Below, piece after piece: positions 1 to 31,350 of a DNA stretch of 64,000 bases. The stretch is taken from positions 77,927,056 through 77,991,055 of the forward strand of contig CM049310.1 of assembly GCA_026874595.1 (NCBI GenBank), given 5' to 3'. Within the stretch, counting starts at the first letter, position 1, and every line of letters starts with the position of its first letter. A program made the translations under genes and the position numbers. Source of the stretch: Sipunculus nudus. Taxonomy: Eukaryota; Annelida; Sipuncula; Golfingiida; Sipunculidae. A model generated the notes under the pieces. It did not search any database and had not been told where the DNA came from. It saw only the letters and a list, made by a program, of their open reading frames with translations.

Positions 1-359
1 ATGCCACGAGGAGAGCCCCACAAAATAAATGTTAAAAGTATTGGAGCGACCTCAGGATTTCTCACGAATTGTCTCCACCAGGTTATGAGTTTATACGGAC
101 GGGCGGTATGATGTTTAGGATTCATGTAATTTAAAAGTAAGAGGCAGATAAAAATAAGTGGCAAAATTAAGATACAGGCAGCTGGACATAGAAACGTTTT
201 TTGTTCATAGAACTGTTGTGCCTCATAGAGGTTCGTGAGTTATTCTGAAGTCGTGCCAAAATGTTTATACATATCTTATTGAGACAGTTTCCCACTGAAA
301 ACCTATATTTTCTGTTAACTTTTAGAATAAAAAAAATTAGCATACATTTCACATCTCAG

Positions 360-569
360 TTTATAAATCTCCCCAACCCCGGTAATAAGCCCGGTATACC
401 GGGTCTATCAGCTAGTATTGACGATAAACGGTATCTTCGTAATCTGGCACGCCACGGTGACCTCCCGGCCAATAAACATCAAAGTGATCAGTGCCGTTCA
501 TGCACCAGTACCACGCCCGGCGGATGCAAACAGACTATGCGTAAGCATAGAAAGGTAAACTCTGTGTAA
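360..569 (+). CDS. Candidate terminal exon of a neuropeptide-like precursor (5' part outside the window)
   Basis: The exon-like block is GC-richer than its surroundings, follows a good splice acceptor (TTTCACATCTCAG at about 347-359) and stays open to a TAA at 567-569. The peptide contains an acidic-dibasic site (DDKR) followed at once by YLRNLARHGDLP, then a short cysteine-bearing tail (CRSC, then GGC) and a basic end (KHRK). A dibasic cleavage site followed by xLARxGDLP recalls, from memory, peptides of the insect NPLP1-type precursors, so a secreted prohormone is a reasonable guess. No signal peptide is expected in a last exon. A possible donor (AAAG|GTAAAC, 551-560) means the exon could instead end at 554 and continue. 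Translation upstream of 360 is low-complexity and is probably intron. Function is inferred from the motif only. Confidence 0.42.
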   Translation, partial: FINLPNPGNKPGIPGLSASIDDKRYLRNLARHGDLPANKHQSDQCRSCTSTTPGGCKQTMRKHRKVNSV

Positions 570-713
570 CTCAGCGTCGTGTAACTCAGTTGTTATTTAC
601 CCCGGTATAAACCATTATATGAATGTATATGAACACTGTATACATGTACTGATTCCTGTGATTCACTGGATTAACATCATATAAATGTTGCTATATTCCT
701 TTGGAACATGTTT

Positions 714-729
714 ATTAAAGTTCATTAAA
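714..729 (+). promoter_or_regulatory. Possible poly(A) signals for the plus-strand exon ending at 569
   Basis: Two ATTAAA hexamers lie at 714-719 and 724-729, about 150 bases after the TAA of the candidate peptide exon. ATTAAA is the commonest variant of the animal poly(A) signal. The surrounding 570-980 has no other coding signal. Confidence 0.3.
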
Positions 730-1126
730 GCACAATATTTTATCGGTTTTATTTACTTCATTTATCGTTTTATGTTTTCTTTTTTCAATTATATAATTCA
801 TTTTAAATTTTGAATTTGAGGTAAATCAATCATTGCTCTTCCATTGGTAATGTATTTCACCTGGGTTATTCTTGATACACAAATTGCTTGATCCTGCAAA
901 ATTCGTAATCCCCGATCGTGCTGGATTGAAGGGGATCGACTGTATATACATATATCGTTATACAATTATAGAGGAATCAAATTTTGTCAGACACGTTTAC
1001 AAAAACATTCGATCCCTCTTTGTTCATTAACATGTCTGACAAAATGTGTTTCCTACATAGTTGTTTAACTATACAACACTGGTTCCATACCATAAACCAC
1101 TCTAACATTTGTTTCTTGAAGAAAAA

Positions 1127-1191
<65 letters not shown>

Positions 1192-1193
1192 AT
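1127..1193. repeat. (TA)n microsatellite
   Basis: An almost uninterrupted TA dinucleotide run, broken once by TTTA, in the region downstream of the poly(A)-binding protein stop codon on the minus strand. Confidence 0.95.
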
Positions 1194-1198
1194 ACTGG

Positions 1199-1204
1199 TT
1201 TATT
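1199..1204 (-). promoter_or_regulatory. Candidate poly(A) signal AATAAA of the poly(A)-binding protein gene
   Basis: Read on the minus strand, AATAAA occurs about 60 bases after the TAA at 1265-1263. It would give a short 3' UTR ending just before or within the (TA)n tract. Confidence 0.45.
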
Positions 1205-1262
1205 TTTTCTGAGCGATGCGTACATGGATGCTGACGGTCTTGTTCCATGCCGCTGCCTTGTT

Positions 1263-21469
<20,207 letters not shown>

Positions 21470-21820
21470 CTGTGAGAAGTAGCATAGAAAACCGTGTATT
21501 AGCACAGTCGTTCGAATCTCCATCTTAAGGGAAAATGGGAAGAAACAGAGATATAACACCTCTATAGCGATACATGTTATCTCCGTACGAAGGCACATCT
21601 ATATACTCATATAGTGCACAGTTTCGTTCATTTAATTCTTGATTAAAACACAACCACGAATAGGGATTAGAGCGACTGTGGTATTAGAGATATCAGTAGA
21701 ACAACAATAGTAACATTCACTGCATAGAGAAGTTTAGGAGACAGTATATTAGAGGTAGCATTCGCACAACAGCGGTCATTATTTTCTACATAGAGAAGTA
21801 TAAAACACAGTGCATTAGAG
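21470..21820. other. Short non-coding stretch between PABP exon and LINE
   Basis: No promoter or exon that I can support. Several ATTAGAG(A)TATAAG / 'TAGAGAAGT' words repeat loosely. Confidence 0.35.
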
Positions 21821-21821
21821 A

Positions 21822-24190
21822 TATAAGATAAGATAAGATAAGGTAACATTTATTAGCCTTCAGTTCCAGGAATTTGTTGTTGACTTGCAATTCATTACAT
21901 AAAAAAATAAATAAGTAAATAGATAGATAAATACATAAAAATAATACATAAAAATACATAAAAATCACACATAACATATTGACTATGCATGTTAAAATTA
22001 AGTATGTAAAAATGATAAAACAGATAATTCTGCAGGTAAAACACATAATTCAAAACATTAAATTTCTAAGAGGGTTGTGAGTTAAAAAGTTTAATACTGT
22101 GTGGTACGAGAGATTTTTTAAAACGGGTTGTTCTGCAGAATATTGTATCTAGGCGTTTACCTGAAGGTAAAAAACGGAACTCTGAATATAGGGGATGTGT
22201 TTTGTCATTCATGACCTTAGATATGAAGGCCATTGTTTTGGTTTCATAGATTTCCTGGTGTGTGGCAAGAGAAGTACCAGTTATTCTACTACTTCTCTTC
22301 CTGGTATTATTCAACTGTTTCTTTAACTTAGCAGATATATTTGTAAACCAGCACTCCAGTGAATAAGTAAGGACACTGGAAATTACTGAATTATAAAACA
22401 TGGTAATTATGGTTTTGTCAATATTAAGCTTTCTTAGATAATAAAGGTAATATAATCTTTTGTTTGCTTTCTTGGATTGATTCAACACATGTTCTTTCCA
22501 ATTCAGATTTCTGTCAATAATACATCCTAAGTATTTATAATTTTCTACAATATCAACATCTTCATTTTTGATAGCAACTGGGGTAATTACAGATTTTGAT
22601 CTCCTAAATATCAAAGACTACTTCTTTAGTCTTCTTTACATTTAACTGAAGGTAGTGTTCCTCACACCAACCAGTCACATATTGAACGGTTTTCATGTAG
22701 AGCGATTCATCATTCTTGTGTATCAGGCCTAGAATGACAGTGTCGTCTGCATATTTGATAATTTTACAATCTGAAAGGCTCACAGACAAATTATTTGTAT
22801 ATAGAATAAAAAGGACTGCTGACAGAACACAGCCTTGTGGAGCACCAGTATTTATGATTATATCTGAAGAAATTTCTTTGCTTATTCTAACATGTTGTCT
22901 TCTATCCGAGAGAAAATCTAGAATCCATAGACAGTAGGAAAGAGGAATGATATATCTACAGAGCTGATTGATCATAATGTGTGGCTGTATTGTATTGAAG
23001 GCTGAAGAATAATCAATGAAAAGTGATCTGGCATAATTTCTGGGGTCCCTGTCTAAGTGTTGATAAATATAATGAGTTAATGTGGCAATTGCGTCGCTTG
23101 TGCATCTGTTGGATGAATATGCAAACTGATGTTGATCTAGCATTGGTTTAACAATTGGAAGTAATTTATTAAGAACTATTCGCTCCAAAGATTTTGCGAG
23201 AATAGATGTTAGTGCAACATGCCTAAGATCATTCATCACTTTAGGAGAGTTATTTTTGGCGACTGGAATTATTTCTGCGGTCTTCCATAATTTTGGTAGT
23301 TTACATAAGGAGAGAGACAATTGAAAAATGTGATGTATGATGAAGGACAAACTATTTCTACAGGTTTTAATTAATCTGCCACTGATTTTGTCGGGTCCAC
23401 AGGCTTTCTTTACATTAATCTTACTTAACACTTTGTTTACATCAGTTACATCAGTAAGGATGCCATCATCACATGATTCTAAATTTGCTCTCAGACTGCT
23501 CCGAATGTCATCTTTTTCTTTTGAGAAGTCACTTTCATCAAAACGTGCATTGAATGTATTTAATTTGTCAGCATAGCCATTTTCAGCAAGCAGTGAGCAT
23601 TCTTTCTTGCTTTTAGTTATACCAGTTAATTCCTGAAGACCCTTCCAAGCATCTTTTGATTGCTTGCTATGGAACAGTTTTTCTACTTTCTTTTTATATT
23701 GTTGTTTGGCTTTCTCAATGGCAGAATCAGTTTCTTTTTGTAAGTCATATCTGTTATCTGAATTGCTTGTGAAGGCTTGGTGCTTACATACAATAAGTTT
23801 TCTTAGATCACTATTAATCCAAGGTTTGTTATTAGGGTAAATCTTAATGGTTTTAGTTGGTACCAGCATGTCTTCACAAAATGATATATAACTAGACACA
23901 GTTTCAGTAAGTTCATCTAAATCATATGAAGTGTCAATGAACATTTGCCAGTCTGTTAGATCAAAACATGTTTGTAGGGTCTCATAGGCTTCCATTGAGT
24001 TCACTTTAATATTAATTTCACGTGGTTTCAGCATTTGAAGTTTACGTCTGTAAGTAGGTTGCATATAGATCATATTATGGTCACTATTTTTTAGTGGAGG
24101 ACCTTGAACACATTTATAAGCAGATTTAATATTACAATAAAATAAGTCCAGTTTCTGCAGCAGTCCAGCAGTGAGTGTACTGTCGGTATC
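21822..24190 (-). mobile_element. Jockey-superfamily (CR1/L2/Rex1-like) LINE, 5'-truncated
   Basis: Minus-strand frame 24073-22604, extended upstream without a stop to about 24170, starts at the end of the endonuclease (NSDHNMIYMQPTYRRKL). It covers the linker (CFDLTDWQMF, NNKPWINSDLRKL) and the RT: KACGPDKISGRL, HQFAYSSNRCTSDAI, SLFIDYSSAFNTI, GAPQGCVLSAVLF and the catalytic KYADDTVILG. A frameshift near 22610 passes the frame to 22614-22066 (NYKYLGCIIDRNLNWKEHV, then the thumb and C-terminal part). The 3' end is marked by a short TTATC repeat (21822-21843), usual in this LINE group. Most RT motifs are intact, so the copy is fairly young. Confidence 0.9.
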
Positions 24191-24199
24191 TTAATTAAT

Positions 24200-24415
24200 C
24201 ATTCCTGGTATTTAACTATATCTTAAACATTTCATCAGGGTTCTTCAGTTTAAGATTACCCTTTTTTATTGGGGTTTTCTCATTGATCCGACAACCCATT
24301 GGCCACACAGATCATAGGCCGATAACGCATTGTTCCGACAACCGTCGGACCAATGGGCTGTGACTGTCGGACAAATGAGAAATTGGACAAAAGTATATAT
24401 GTGCAGTTGTTTTAT
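24200..24415. other. Intronic sequence with a CCGACA/TGTCGGA inverted word
   Basis: Between the LINE and the TRIM exon; contains 'GATCCGACAACCCATTGG' and, 60-80 bases on, 'GTCGGACCAATGGG', an imperfect inverted pair that may be a small MITE. Confidence 0.35.
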
Positions 24416-24421
24416 TTCATT

Positions 24422-25014
24422 TACCTGGAATCTTCTCCTTTTCTTAAGATTTCCTTCCAGTGCACTGTAGCGTGACACGGCTCATCAAAGGTGACACACA
24501 CGTCACAGAGATACCGTACCGGAGAGCAAGCCCTGCAGAAGTACATCACTGGCTCATTATGTGTAGAACAATCTTCCCGAGTTTCATCCTCCAAAGACAC
24601 AATATCATGTTTTTTAAAGATCGGATTTTTTCTATGGTTCTCTGAGCATTCTTTGCACATATACCTGTGACAGTTTGTACAAAGACTCACTGCCTTCATT
24701 TCCTTATCATCCCTGTTACAATAAAAGCAGTAGTTGTGCCGGGTACGGTCGGCGAGTATTTCCTTAATTTCCAGCAGAAAAAAATTGTCAGGGAGGTCGG
24801 CCAGCTTTCCAGATTTTACAACGGTCTCATGTCTGCATTTCGGGCACGGCACCGTCAAACTTGATATCCCGTCGGTCTCTGCGATCTTTGAAAGACACGG
24901 CAAACAGAAGGAATGTTTACATGCCAATAATTTAGGATCCTTTTCTATCATGTCCTCGAAACACACCGGGCATTCTTTAATCTCTTCTGCTAGTGATGTG
25001 TCACCGGCCGCCAT
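24422..25014 (-). CDS. TRIM-type RING/B-box protein, first coding exon (rest not found)
   Basis: Begins with MAAGDTSLAEEIKECPVC and runs 197 residues to a donor GATTCCAG|GTAAAT. Residues ~14-60 form a C3HC4 RING finger (CPVC, CKHSFCLPC, CPKC), which in this family is a ubiquitin E3 ligase domain. Residues ~95-140 form a first B-box-like zinc site (CFYC...CTNC...CKEC...H) and ~147-188 a second (CSTH...CRAC...CDVC...H..VH). A coiled coil and a variable C-terminal domain should follow in later exons at lower coordinates. None was recognised there, where a LINE and then the PABP gene on the same strand are found. The start is certain: first ATG, RING at the usual distance, and a YY1-like motif over the ATG. 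Confidence 0.88.
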
Positions 25015-25017
25015 TTT
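25006..25017 (-). promoter_or_regulatory. YY1-like site overlapping the TRIM start codon
   Basis: The minus strand reads AAAATGGCGGCC, the classical YY1 core with its ATG as the start codon. In animals such sites often lie just downstream of the transcription start, which would place the promoter within a few dozen bases upstream. Confidence 0.5.
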
Positions 25018-25438
25018 AACTCGCTAACAAAAATACTCTTTCATGTGCCACTGAACGCATATTATGACAGGTATATTTAGATTCTGTTTCCGCAAAATGT
25101 CCTTTGTCAAGTCTGTCGGGAAGCACAGAAATCCTCACATGCGCCATCTGCTGGGTAAACAATCAACCAACAATGAACCTGTCACGTTCCGTACAGTAAA
25201 CGAGTGTAAAATGTATATACCCAATATTGAGATGGGTTCAGACATTATATAATTGGCATCATATCAGTGACATGTATACGTCAACATCTACTTGTACTGT
25301 TGTTTACATTCCGGTTTGGAATTTCCAATCGTAATCCTTGAGGTCATTCACTCAACATACACATATACAGAACCAATGAACACTCCTGCCACCTAGTAAG
25401 CTCGATGATAATTATATGTCGGTCACTTACATGGCATG

Positions 25439-25502
<64 letters not shown>

Positions 25503-26310
25503 CATTCCAACGAGCGTACGTATGTCCTTTTTTTCGCTTAGCATGCGCAGTCAGCTTGTAGTTTGAACCCTGCAGCACATATAACATGTGTGACATGTAA
25601 CTGTGTTTCAACAGTCATCTGTGTAGTGTGTATTTGTATGATGATTTAACAATTGTTTATTCTTTTTAATATAATAGTATTCGCTGGGTTCAATATGCAT
25701 GTGAACCAAGTTTAATCTGTTGTACATTGCTGATATGATAGCTGTATCAGAGATTAATTTTTATTTTATTTAATTTGCAAAAATGTCATTTGTGTCTGAA
25801 TACATAAATGAGCACCAATTCAGAACAAAACAGAGCAGAAGTTTATTCAGGAAAACGGCCAAAGGCACAAAGTTCCAAACGTTTTCAACAATAATTCAAT
25901 CAAATGATTATATAGATAGAACATAAAGTAGCAGTCTAATTATCAATTAATAAATAATGTCATTAACACATGTAACATGACTGCATACCTTTGTACATAA
26001 TGTTCCTATATTGCCATCATCGGTGGGTATAAAACACATAATTCAACCATTTATTATTTTCGTCTCCTCATAAAAGAATTATATACATATGCAGCAACAT
26101 TTATTATTTCAAAATGATTGTCTAAATTTAATATTTTAATCAAAATTTGTTCACTTGGATAATGTAAGCCTTGTCTGAAGTAGTTTTACCTCAGATCATT
26201 ATATAATATACATTATTACTTAAAGTGAGCTTCATCCTCAAAAAACATTGTATCCATGATGTACTTTCCATTTTTTTGTCAAGAAGAAGATTATATTTAA
26301 GTACCTTTTT
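25018..26310. other. TRIM upstream region and gene A 3' flank
   Basis: No exon recognised. Contains a (TA)n tract (25440-25498). Between 25.6 and 26.3 kb the sequence is unique AT-rich DNA, which should include the 3' UTR and poly(A) site of gene A. Confidence 0.45.
25440..25498. repeat. (TA)n microsatellite
   Basis: About 29 uninterrupted TA units upstream of the TRIM exon. Confidence 0.95.
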
Positions 26311-26786
26311 TTATTTCTTTGAAGAAAATTCTTCTTTCATTCGATTCAAGATGTTTTTATACATGTCACGTTCTATCCGGACCCTCCACAAGTCCATATA
26401 AATATGTCTGAGTCTGCCGTTATTTTCTGGTGTATCAGCACAGAATTTATAATCGTTTTCAAAAATATCATATAGCTCCCTTTCATCCACCTCCATCGAG
26501 TTTTGATCCAAAACTTCTTGGAGGAGTTCATCCTCACGTCGATATCGTTTGCTCCTGTTTTGGGTGGGACTGCAATGTATATCAAGGATATCTCTCAGGT
26601 GAATTTCGTAGATTTTAAGATTTTTGGCTTCATCCTCACGGCGTTGATTTTCTTCCTCCTCTAAAGTTCTGATAATATCTGCTGGGTCTGGTGAACGCAG
26701 TCTTTTTAAAACCAGCCACATGCGGTTTAGGAACGGCTCGTAAATTTCATCAATTTTCTTTTCCATTGGTCTCCAGACAACAGGAA
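26311..26786 (-). CDS. Gene A exon 2
   Basis: Acceptor TGTTTACCTTTAG| at 26788-26787; ends with FSSKK and TAA (26313-26311). Completes the split valine codon of exon 1 (G|TT) and encodes the charged C-terminal domain. Confidence 0.85.
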
Positions 26787-28213
26787 CTAAAGGTAAACAT
26801 AATATTATCATGTAATTGATATTGACACACGATTTAAGGTTGAAAGATCAAAGAGAAATGCTCATAGACTGTTACAGAATGGATTATATTTAAATGATAT
26901 CAATCATGTTCCTATGGGTTCTGAATCCATTGAAAATTAATATTGATCTGTATTGTTTGTATTTAAGCGACACTGTCAGCTTTAGTTTAAATTATTTATT
27001 GTATAATTGTATGTAAAATTATTTATTGCATAATTATTTATGCAGCATACATATTCTTATGTGAGGGTTAACACTATGCTTTGTTAAGTATTTCGTTACA
27101 GGGATTTTCAAGACAGATTATTGTCCCCTGCCGTCGCCGAAGGCACCGTATAGCCGGGGAACATAGATATGGTGAGCGTCAGTCCGTTAGAGATGGTGTT
27201 AATGGAATAACTTGCAAAGAATTTGGGTCACAGTGACCATGAACACTATATTGATACACCTTATGACGGCCTTGGTTCAGATCGAATATGGTTGACCCTG
27301 AGGCATATTTTAAGGTCACATTGGTCATCATGCTTAAATGATGAGGTAAGGTCACCAGACTTGCACCATTAGTGCACCACATGTAGGGCTGGGTCAAGTT
27401 CGAACATGAAATTAATAATATAGTCATAGCTTATTAAATTAGCCGCAAGTTCTTTTCCAAGTTTAATTCAAGGAGTGTTGATTCAGCAAGGCTTAATTTT
27501 TAAATAAACGTTATTGGCCTGTTCACACTTTGTGAACTGTTATGTCAATAACGGCTTATGGGTTATGTAAAATATGAGTGGTTTTAATAAATGATTTTTT
27601 GCTCAAACAAGAGATCGCAATACAACCCATTTAGACTTTTTTTTAAATTCCAAAGACTACTTATATATATGGTTTGATTGAAAAGTCCCTATCATACTTT
27701 AGATTAATATATAAATGGTCCATCCTTCACTGGTATTTCACGGTCATGCGAGTGCAGAAGACCTTACGCATATTAAGCATTCACTGCTTACAAGATAAAC
27801 CCTCATTGGTACAAACATGAATTCCATGGCCATCTGGTCTCCTAAGCCATTAACACTGAAAACAAGCCCATCTTAGTTCACGCTATTTGCAAGCAATAAC
27901 ATAAGCCCTCCCAATTACAATAATAATATTCATATTATCTAAAAATTATATAAATTCTTTATTTAACATGAGACCTACAATGTTCACAGCCCAGTCTTTT
28001 TTTTATTTCTAAGATATACATCGATGTATATTTTAAGTATGCCCAGAGGACCAACTTACCAAGACCGAGTATGAAAAGTGACCCAAGAATCATACGGGAA
28101 GTGCAAGTGCAGGTGTCGTCTGTCTGCCCTACGTTGTGTTGAGTGTTGAGGTTATTTTCTTGGTAAATGTTCAAATGTGGCCCACGCTGCTCCCGTGTAA
28201 ACATATTGCCCAT
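26311..28213 (-). CDS. Gene A: small MGN-start, single hydrophobic segment protein, 209 residues (two coding exons)
   Basis: Joining 28213-28060 to 26786-26311 (phase 1) gives 209 residues and a TAA. It begins MGNMFTR: Gly2 with Thr6 fits the N-myristoylation pattern. Residues 41-56 are hydrophobic (MILGSLFILGLG, then VPVVW) and could be a membrane anchor. From about residue 60 the protein is highly charged and probably helical, with RSPDPADIIRTLEEEE, NDYKFCADTPENNG, LWRVRIERDMYKNI and an FSSKK end. The nearest relative is gene B 13.6 kb upstream on the same strand: same exon layout, same intron phase, about two thirds identity over the last 55 residues. I recognise no known domain. Likely a membrane-attached protein of unknown role and a tandem-duplicated, lineage-restricted family. 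Confidence 0.82.
26787..28059 (-). repeat. Gene A intron with a dispersed-repeat fragment (27.12-27.42 kb)
   Basis: Starts GTAAGT and ends TTTAG. Near 27118 a block begins TTGTCCCCTGCCG...GCCGGGGAACA (imperfect inverted ends), followed by GGTCACAGTGACC (palindromic) and several AGGTCA-like words. The rest is AT-rich and unrecognised. Confidence 0.5.
28060..28213 (-). CDS. Gene A exon 1
   Basis: ATG at 28213-28211, donor CTTG|GTAAGT. Ten bases before the ATG is an acceptor-like CACTGCTTCAG| (AG at 28225-28224), so the ATG probably lies just inside the second transcribed exon. Gene B has the same arrangement. Confidence 0.8.
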
Positions 28214-28225
28214 GGTTATTCGCCT

Positions 28226-28560
28226 GAAGCAGTGCTGCCACTCTGGATTGAATGGGAAATGTATATTATCTTACCAAAAAAAAGTATAAAATTATAGTAT
28301 AAAAAGTATTTAAAAAATACAAATCAATGTCAAATTCTATATCAAGCGCAATTTAGTACAATTTTACAGCATTAAATACTTCTTAACAAGCTTCAGGTAT
28401 GAAAGTACAAATATGTTCCAATATACCCTATATCCAATGATTCTGTAAAACATTGGTAAAGTCACAGAGAGAAAACAAATAAGCCACTGGTCATGACGTT
28501 TAGCTGATTTTGACATACAGAGGTGAGGCATGTATTAATCATTGATGTTGTGATCTGGTG
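28226..28560. other. Upstream of gene A, little recognised
   Basis: AT-rich. A weak copy of the GGTCATGACGTTTAGCTGA word (28493) may be a decayed left edge of the array-element family. The non-coding first exon of gene A was not identified. Confidence 0.35.
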
Positions 28561-28589
28561 AGAAAAACAATGACTTCAATAGTGCTTTT

Positions 28590-29310
28590 TGCCTATAGTC
28601 CTTAAACATATAGCTCACGTCAGTGTTTAGGGTTTCCAAGAAGATTTTACCATGCAGGAATTCCCTAGATGCTCAGTTAGAAGGTTCTCTGTTCACCTGC
28701 TATGATTTATTCCCATCTGCCTTATAGCGTACTCTAATCATGTTCTTTCACATAGTTCACAGAATATAGGTCGCAGTGACCTGATTTCGGATTGTCTAGT
28801 GACCTCCCTCAACATATCGAAAGATGTTTCTAGATGCAACAGTTAAGATTTGTGATCTGTCTGACTATCTTGGTGCTGAAAATTACGTTTTCCGCTTGTA
28901 GCTCACATATTAAAGGTTATTTTGACCTTATCTCAGGTGTAGAAGGAGACATAATTTCAGTATTCAAAGTAGACTTGCGAAGGAACTCCAAGGTTTCCAA
29001 GAAGATTTGCCAAAAAACTCCCTGTATGTTGTGTTAGAAGATACCAGCCTCATGGATACAGTTTGAGCCTATCTGACATTCAAGGTGCTCAAATAATTTT
29101 TCCCCAATACCTCACAGAATACAGGCCACATTGACCTAATTTTTTGTTTCTGTGGACATTTACCCAGGACCACGTGAGAAGTGTCTAGGCCAAATGGGTA
29201 CAAATTGAGCAGAGTCAGCCTTTATGGTGTTCAAAATCACATTTTCGGCCCATAGCTCACAAAATAAAGGTCACCATGACTTAATTCAGGTTTCCAAAGA
29301 GATTGAGCTA
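28590..29310 (+). repeat. Degenerate tandem units of the TAGGTCGCAGTGACCTAATTT family
   Basis: About four diverged units of ~165 bases, each with 'CTCACAGAATA-AGGTC(G/A)CA-TGACCT', 'GTTTCCAAG', 'TTAGAAG' and 'GATTTGTG/ACAAATTGAG' words. The same unit as the short unit of the 14.3-18.3 kb array but more decayed. Confidence 0.65.
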
Positions 29311-29830
29311 TGTTACATTACCACAGGATGGTATCTTCTGGATTTCTCCTTGAATTACAATTTTAAGAAAAGTTTTATACATTAAAGTGGAAACGGCTAA
29401 TTAACATTTCAGGAAAAACAGTTCAAACAGTAACAATCATTGCCATGCACTTGTTTGGTAGGTGTGCGGAGGGGGGCATGAGAATAACCTGAGACAGCAA
29501 GGGTGCTTGGTCCCCAGTGATGCATCTCAGTTCAGGTATAAGCAGGCATGAGCTGTAATAAATGACCTACAGGGACCAGAAGTGATAAGTGGCTTTGATA
29601 TTAGGTATTCCTGAAGTGTAACAATAGGGTTTTAATAGATAATTGAGGTTTTTCCTTAATTTCTCGAAGGAACGAAGTCGCAGTGACCCCGTTTTCGGTT
29701 TGGTTTTAAAACTTGGGGACATCTAACAGTATGTTGTATTCCGAATTCGTAGGTCCAATGGTTTCAAAAAGTGCCCTGTTAACGTACTATTCAATAATGA
29801 CAAAACTACTTTTACATTCCATAAGAGTTG
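29311..29830 (+). repeat. Second-subfamily repeat copy
   Basis: Shares 'GAAGTGTAACAATAGGGTTTT', 'GAACGAAGTCGCAGTGACC' and 'GGTTTCAAAAAGTGCCCTGTTAAC' with 40.63-40.80 kb and, inverted, with 62.88-63.08 kb. Confidence 0.6.
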
Positions 29831-29947
29831 ATAGGACAGTGGCGGTTCCAGAAACTTGAGAACAGGGGGGCGCTAATACATGGTTGGTTCACGGTTGATG
29901 GGTATTAAGAATAATTAAGTTCTTAAATAGTGCATATTTTTTTGCTT

Positions 29948-29948
<1 letters not shown>

Positions 29949-30006
<58 letters not shown>
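29949..30006. repeat. (TA)n microsatellite
   Basis: About 28 TA units. Confidence 0.95.
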
Positions 30007-30009
<3 letters not shown>

Positions 30010-30119
30010 AATGTATATATATCATAAATATGTATGTATATAAATATGTATTATTATTATTATTACTACTTCTACGTTATATTTATTCAGCATATGAAAA
30101 TTAAAAATATTTGTATTTA

Positions 30120-30715
30120 CAAAGATGTCGTTGTCTGTTAACAGGGCAAAAATCGTAACCATTGAACCTAGTATCTCCTATCTTAACATCCAGGGAGGTC
30201 TATGAAACATTTTCTTGGAAACCTGAAGTTAGGTCTGTTACCCATATCCTCCGAGCAATGGGGCTTAGATGACACCCCCCCCCCCCCCGAGTAATTAAAA
30301 ATTTGTTACAAAAGCTCCAGTACCTGAACAATTAATCCATTGATTACCATGACTCTTTGCATTCATATTTATCATGGTGTTTCATAAGTTCCTGCAGACT
30401 AGTGGTGCCATCTGGATTTTTTTTCAAATATTACACATTTCTCTATTTTGGAAACCTTCAAGATGTGATTGTCTGTTAACAGGGCACAAATCTTAACCAT
30501 TGCACCTAGAATCTTCTAACTTGACATCTAGGGAGGTCCCTGAAAATCTCTTATAAGAAACCTTAAATTATATCTGTTACACATATCCTCCGAGCTAAGC
30601 TTCAGTTGAACGGGGATTCCACCAACAAAATTTGGCACTCAGATGATAAAATTCCTTTTGTAAATGTCTACTAAGTCAGCTGAGCCTCATGACCCATGGG
30701 TCACTTGTTATTTTA
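30120..30715 (-). repeat. Inverted copy of the array-element family
   Basis: Read on the minus strand it starts ACAAGTGACCCATGGGTCAT (30716-30690), with GCTCAGCTGA next to it, and contains two units with GGATATG, GTTTC, CCTAGAT/AGGTTCAA and GTGCCCTGTTAACAGAC. A GGTGGCGCCACC core is decayed to AGTGGTGCCATCT (30402). C13 run at 30276. Confidence 0.7.
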
Positions 30716-30799
30716 CCCATAAGAATAAAATCTAGAGCCAAGTTTTTTTGTAAAGTTAATTACAGGAACATGGGCGAGGGTACGACAGGGGGTGTTCCC

Positions 30800-31010
30800 C
30801 ACAAATATTGAGACAATTTTTAAATATGCAATGTAGAGAGGACATTTTTAACTACTATTCTCTTGAATGTCCTTGCATTATGTTGTCAAACTTAGGGACT
30901 CAGTGTTATGACCCAGCAGAGTGTAATGACCAAAAGACCGCCTCTCTCAGTATAGTAATATTTGGGAGCTATCTTAATGCATCAGACCACAGACCTGTTC
31001 ACTAGTATTC
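30800..31010 (+). mobile_element. Possible LINE endonuclease fragment
   Basis: A 65-residue frame ends in NASDHRPVH; (A)SDHRPV is the end motif of the apurinic-type endonuclease of many LINEs. The rest is too diverged to assign. Confidence 0.25.
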
Positions 31011-31299
31011 TCAGCTTATGAATAAGAAAGTACTAAACTGTAGATAACTTAGTAATCCTATTGCTAGGTATAAAAAAATACATCAGAAAAAAGAAAATTA
31101 ATTACTAATAACTTGGAAAATAAATATATAAAAGAAGAGATGTTACAGCTCAAGGGGGGGAGAGGAGCGGGGGTGTGCGCGCCCCTCTGATCCGCCCCTG
31201 TAGGATACAGTAGAAGGAACGTGTTACTTGCCCGTTCATAATATGATGGAGATCATTAAGACCATAAACGGGAATGATTGCATACCCTCCCAGCGGGGG

Positions 31300-31350
31300 C
31301 AAAAGAAAACAAGTGACCCATGGGTCATGACGCTCAGCTGCCAAGCATGA
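31300..31350 (+). repeat. Isolated left edge of the array-element family
   Basis: AAAACAAGTGACCCATGGG followed by TCATGACGCTCAGCTG matches the left edge at 14275, again after AAAA. Confidence 0.7.

Noticed and set aside
22716-23576. Plus-strand open frames
   Set aside because: They are shadows of the minus-strand LINE reverse transcriptase.
24460-25027. Plus-strand frames over the TRIM exon
   Set aside because: They are antisense to the RING/B-box exon, whose zinc-ligand pattern settles the strand.
27118-27160. Possible full inverted-terminus element starting TTGTCCCCTGCCG in the gene A intron
   Set aside because: No matching distal terminus was found within the intron, so only a fragment is reported.
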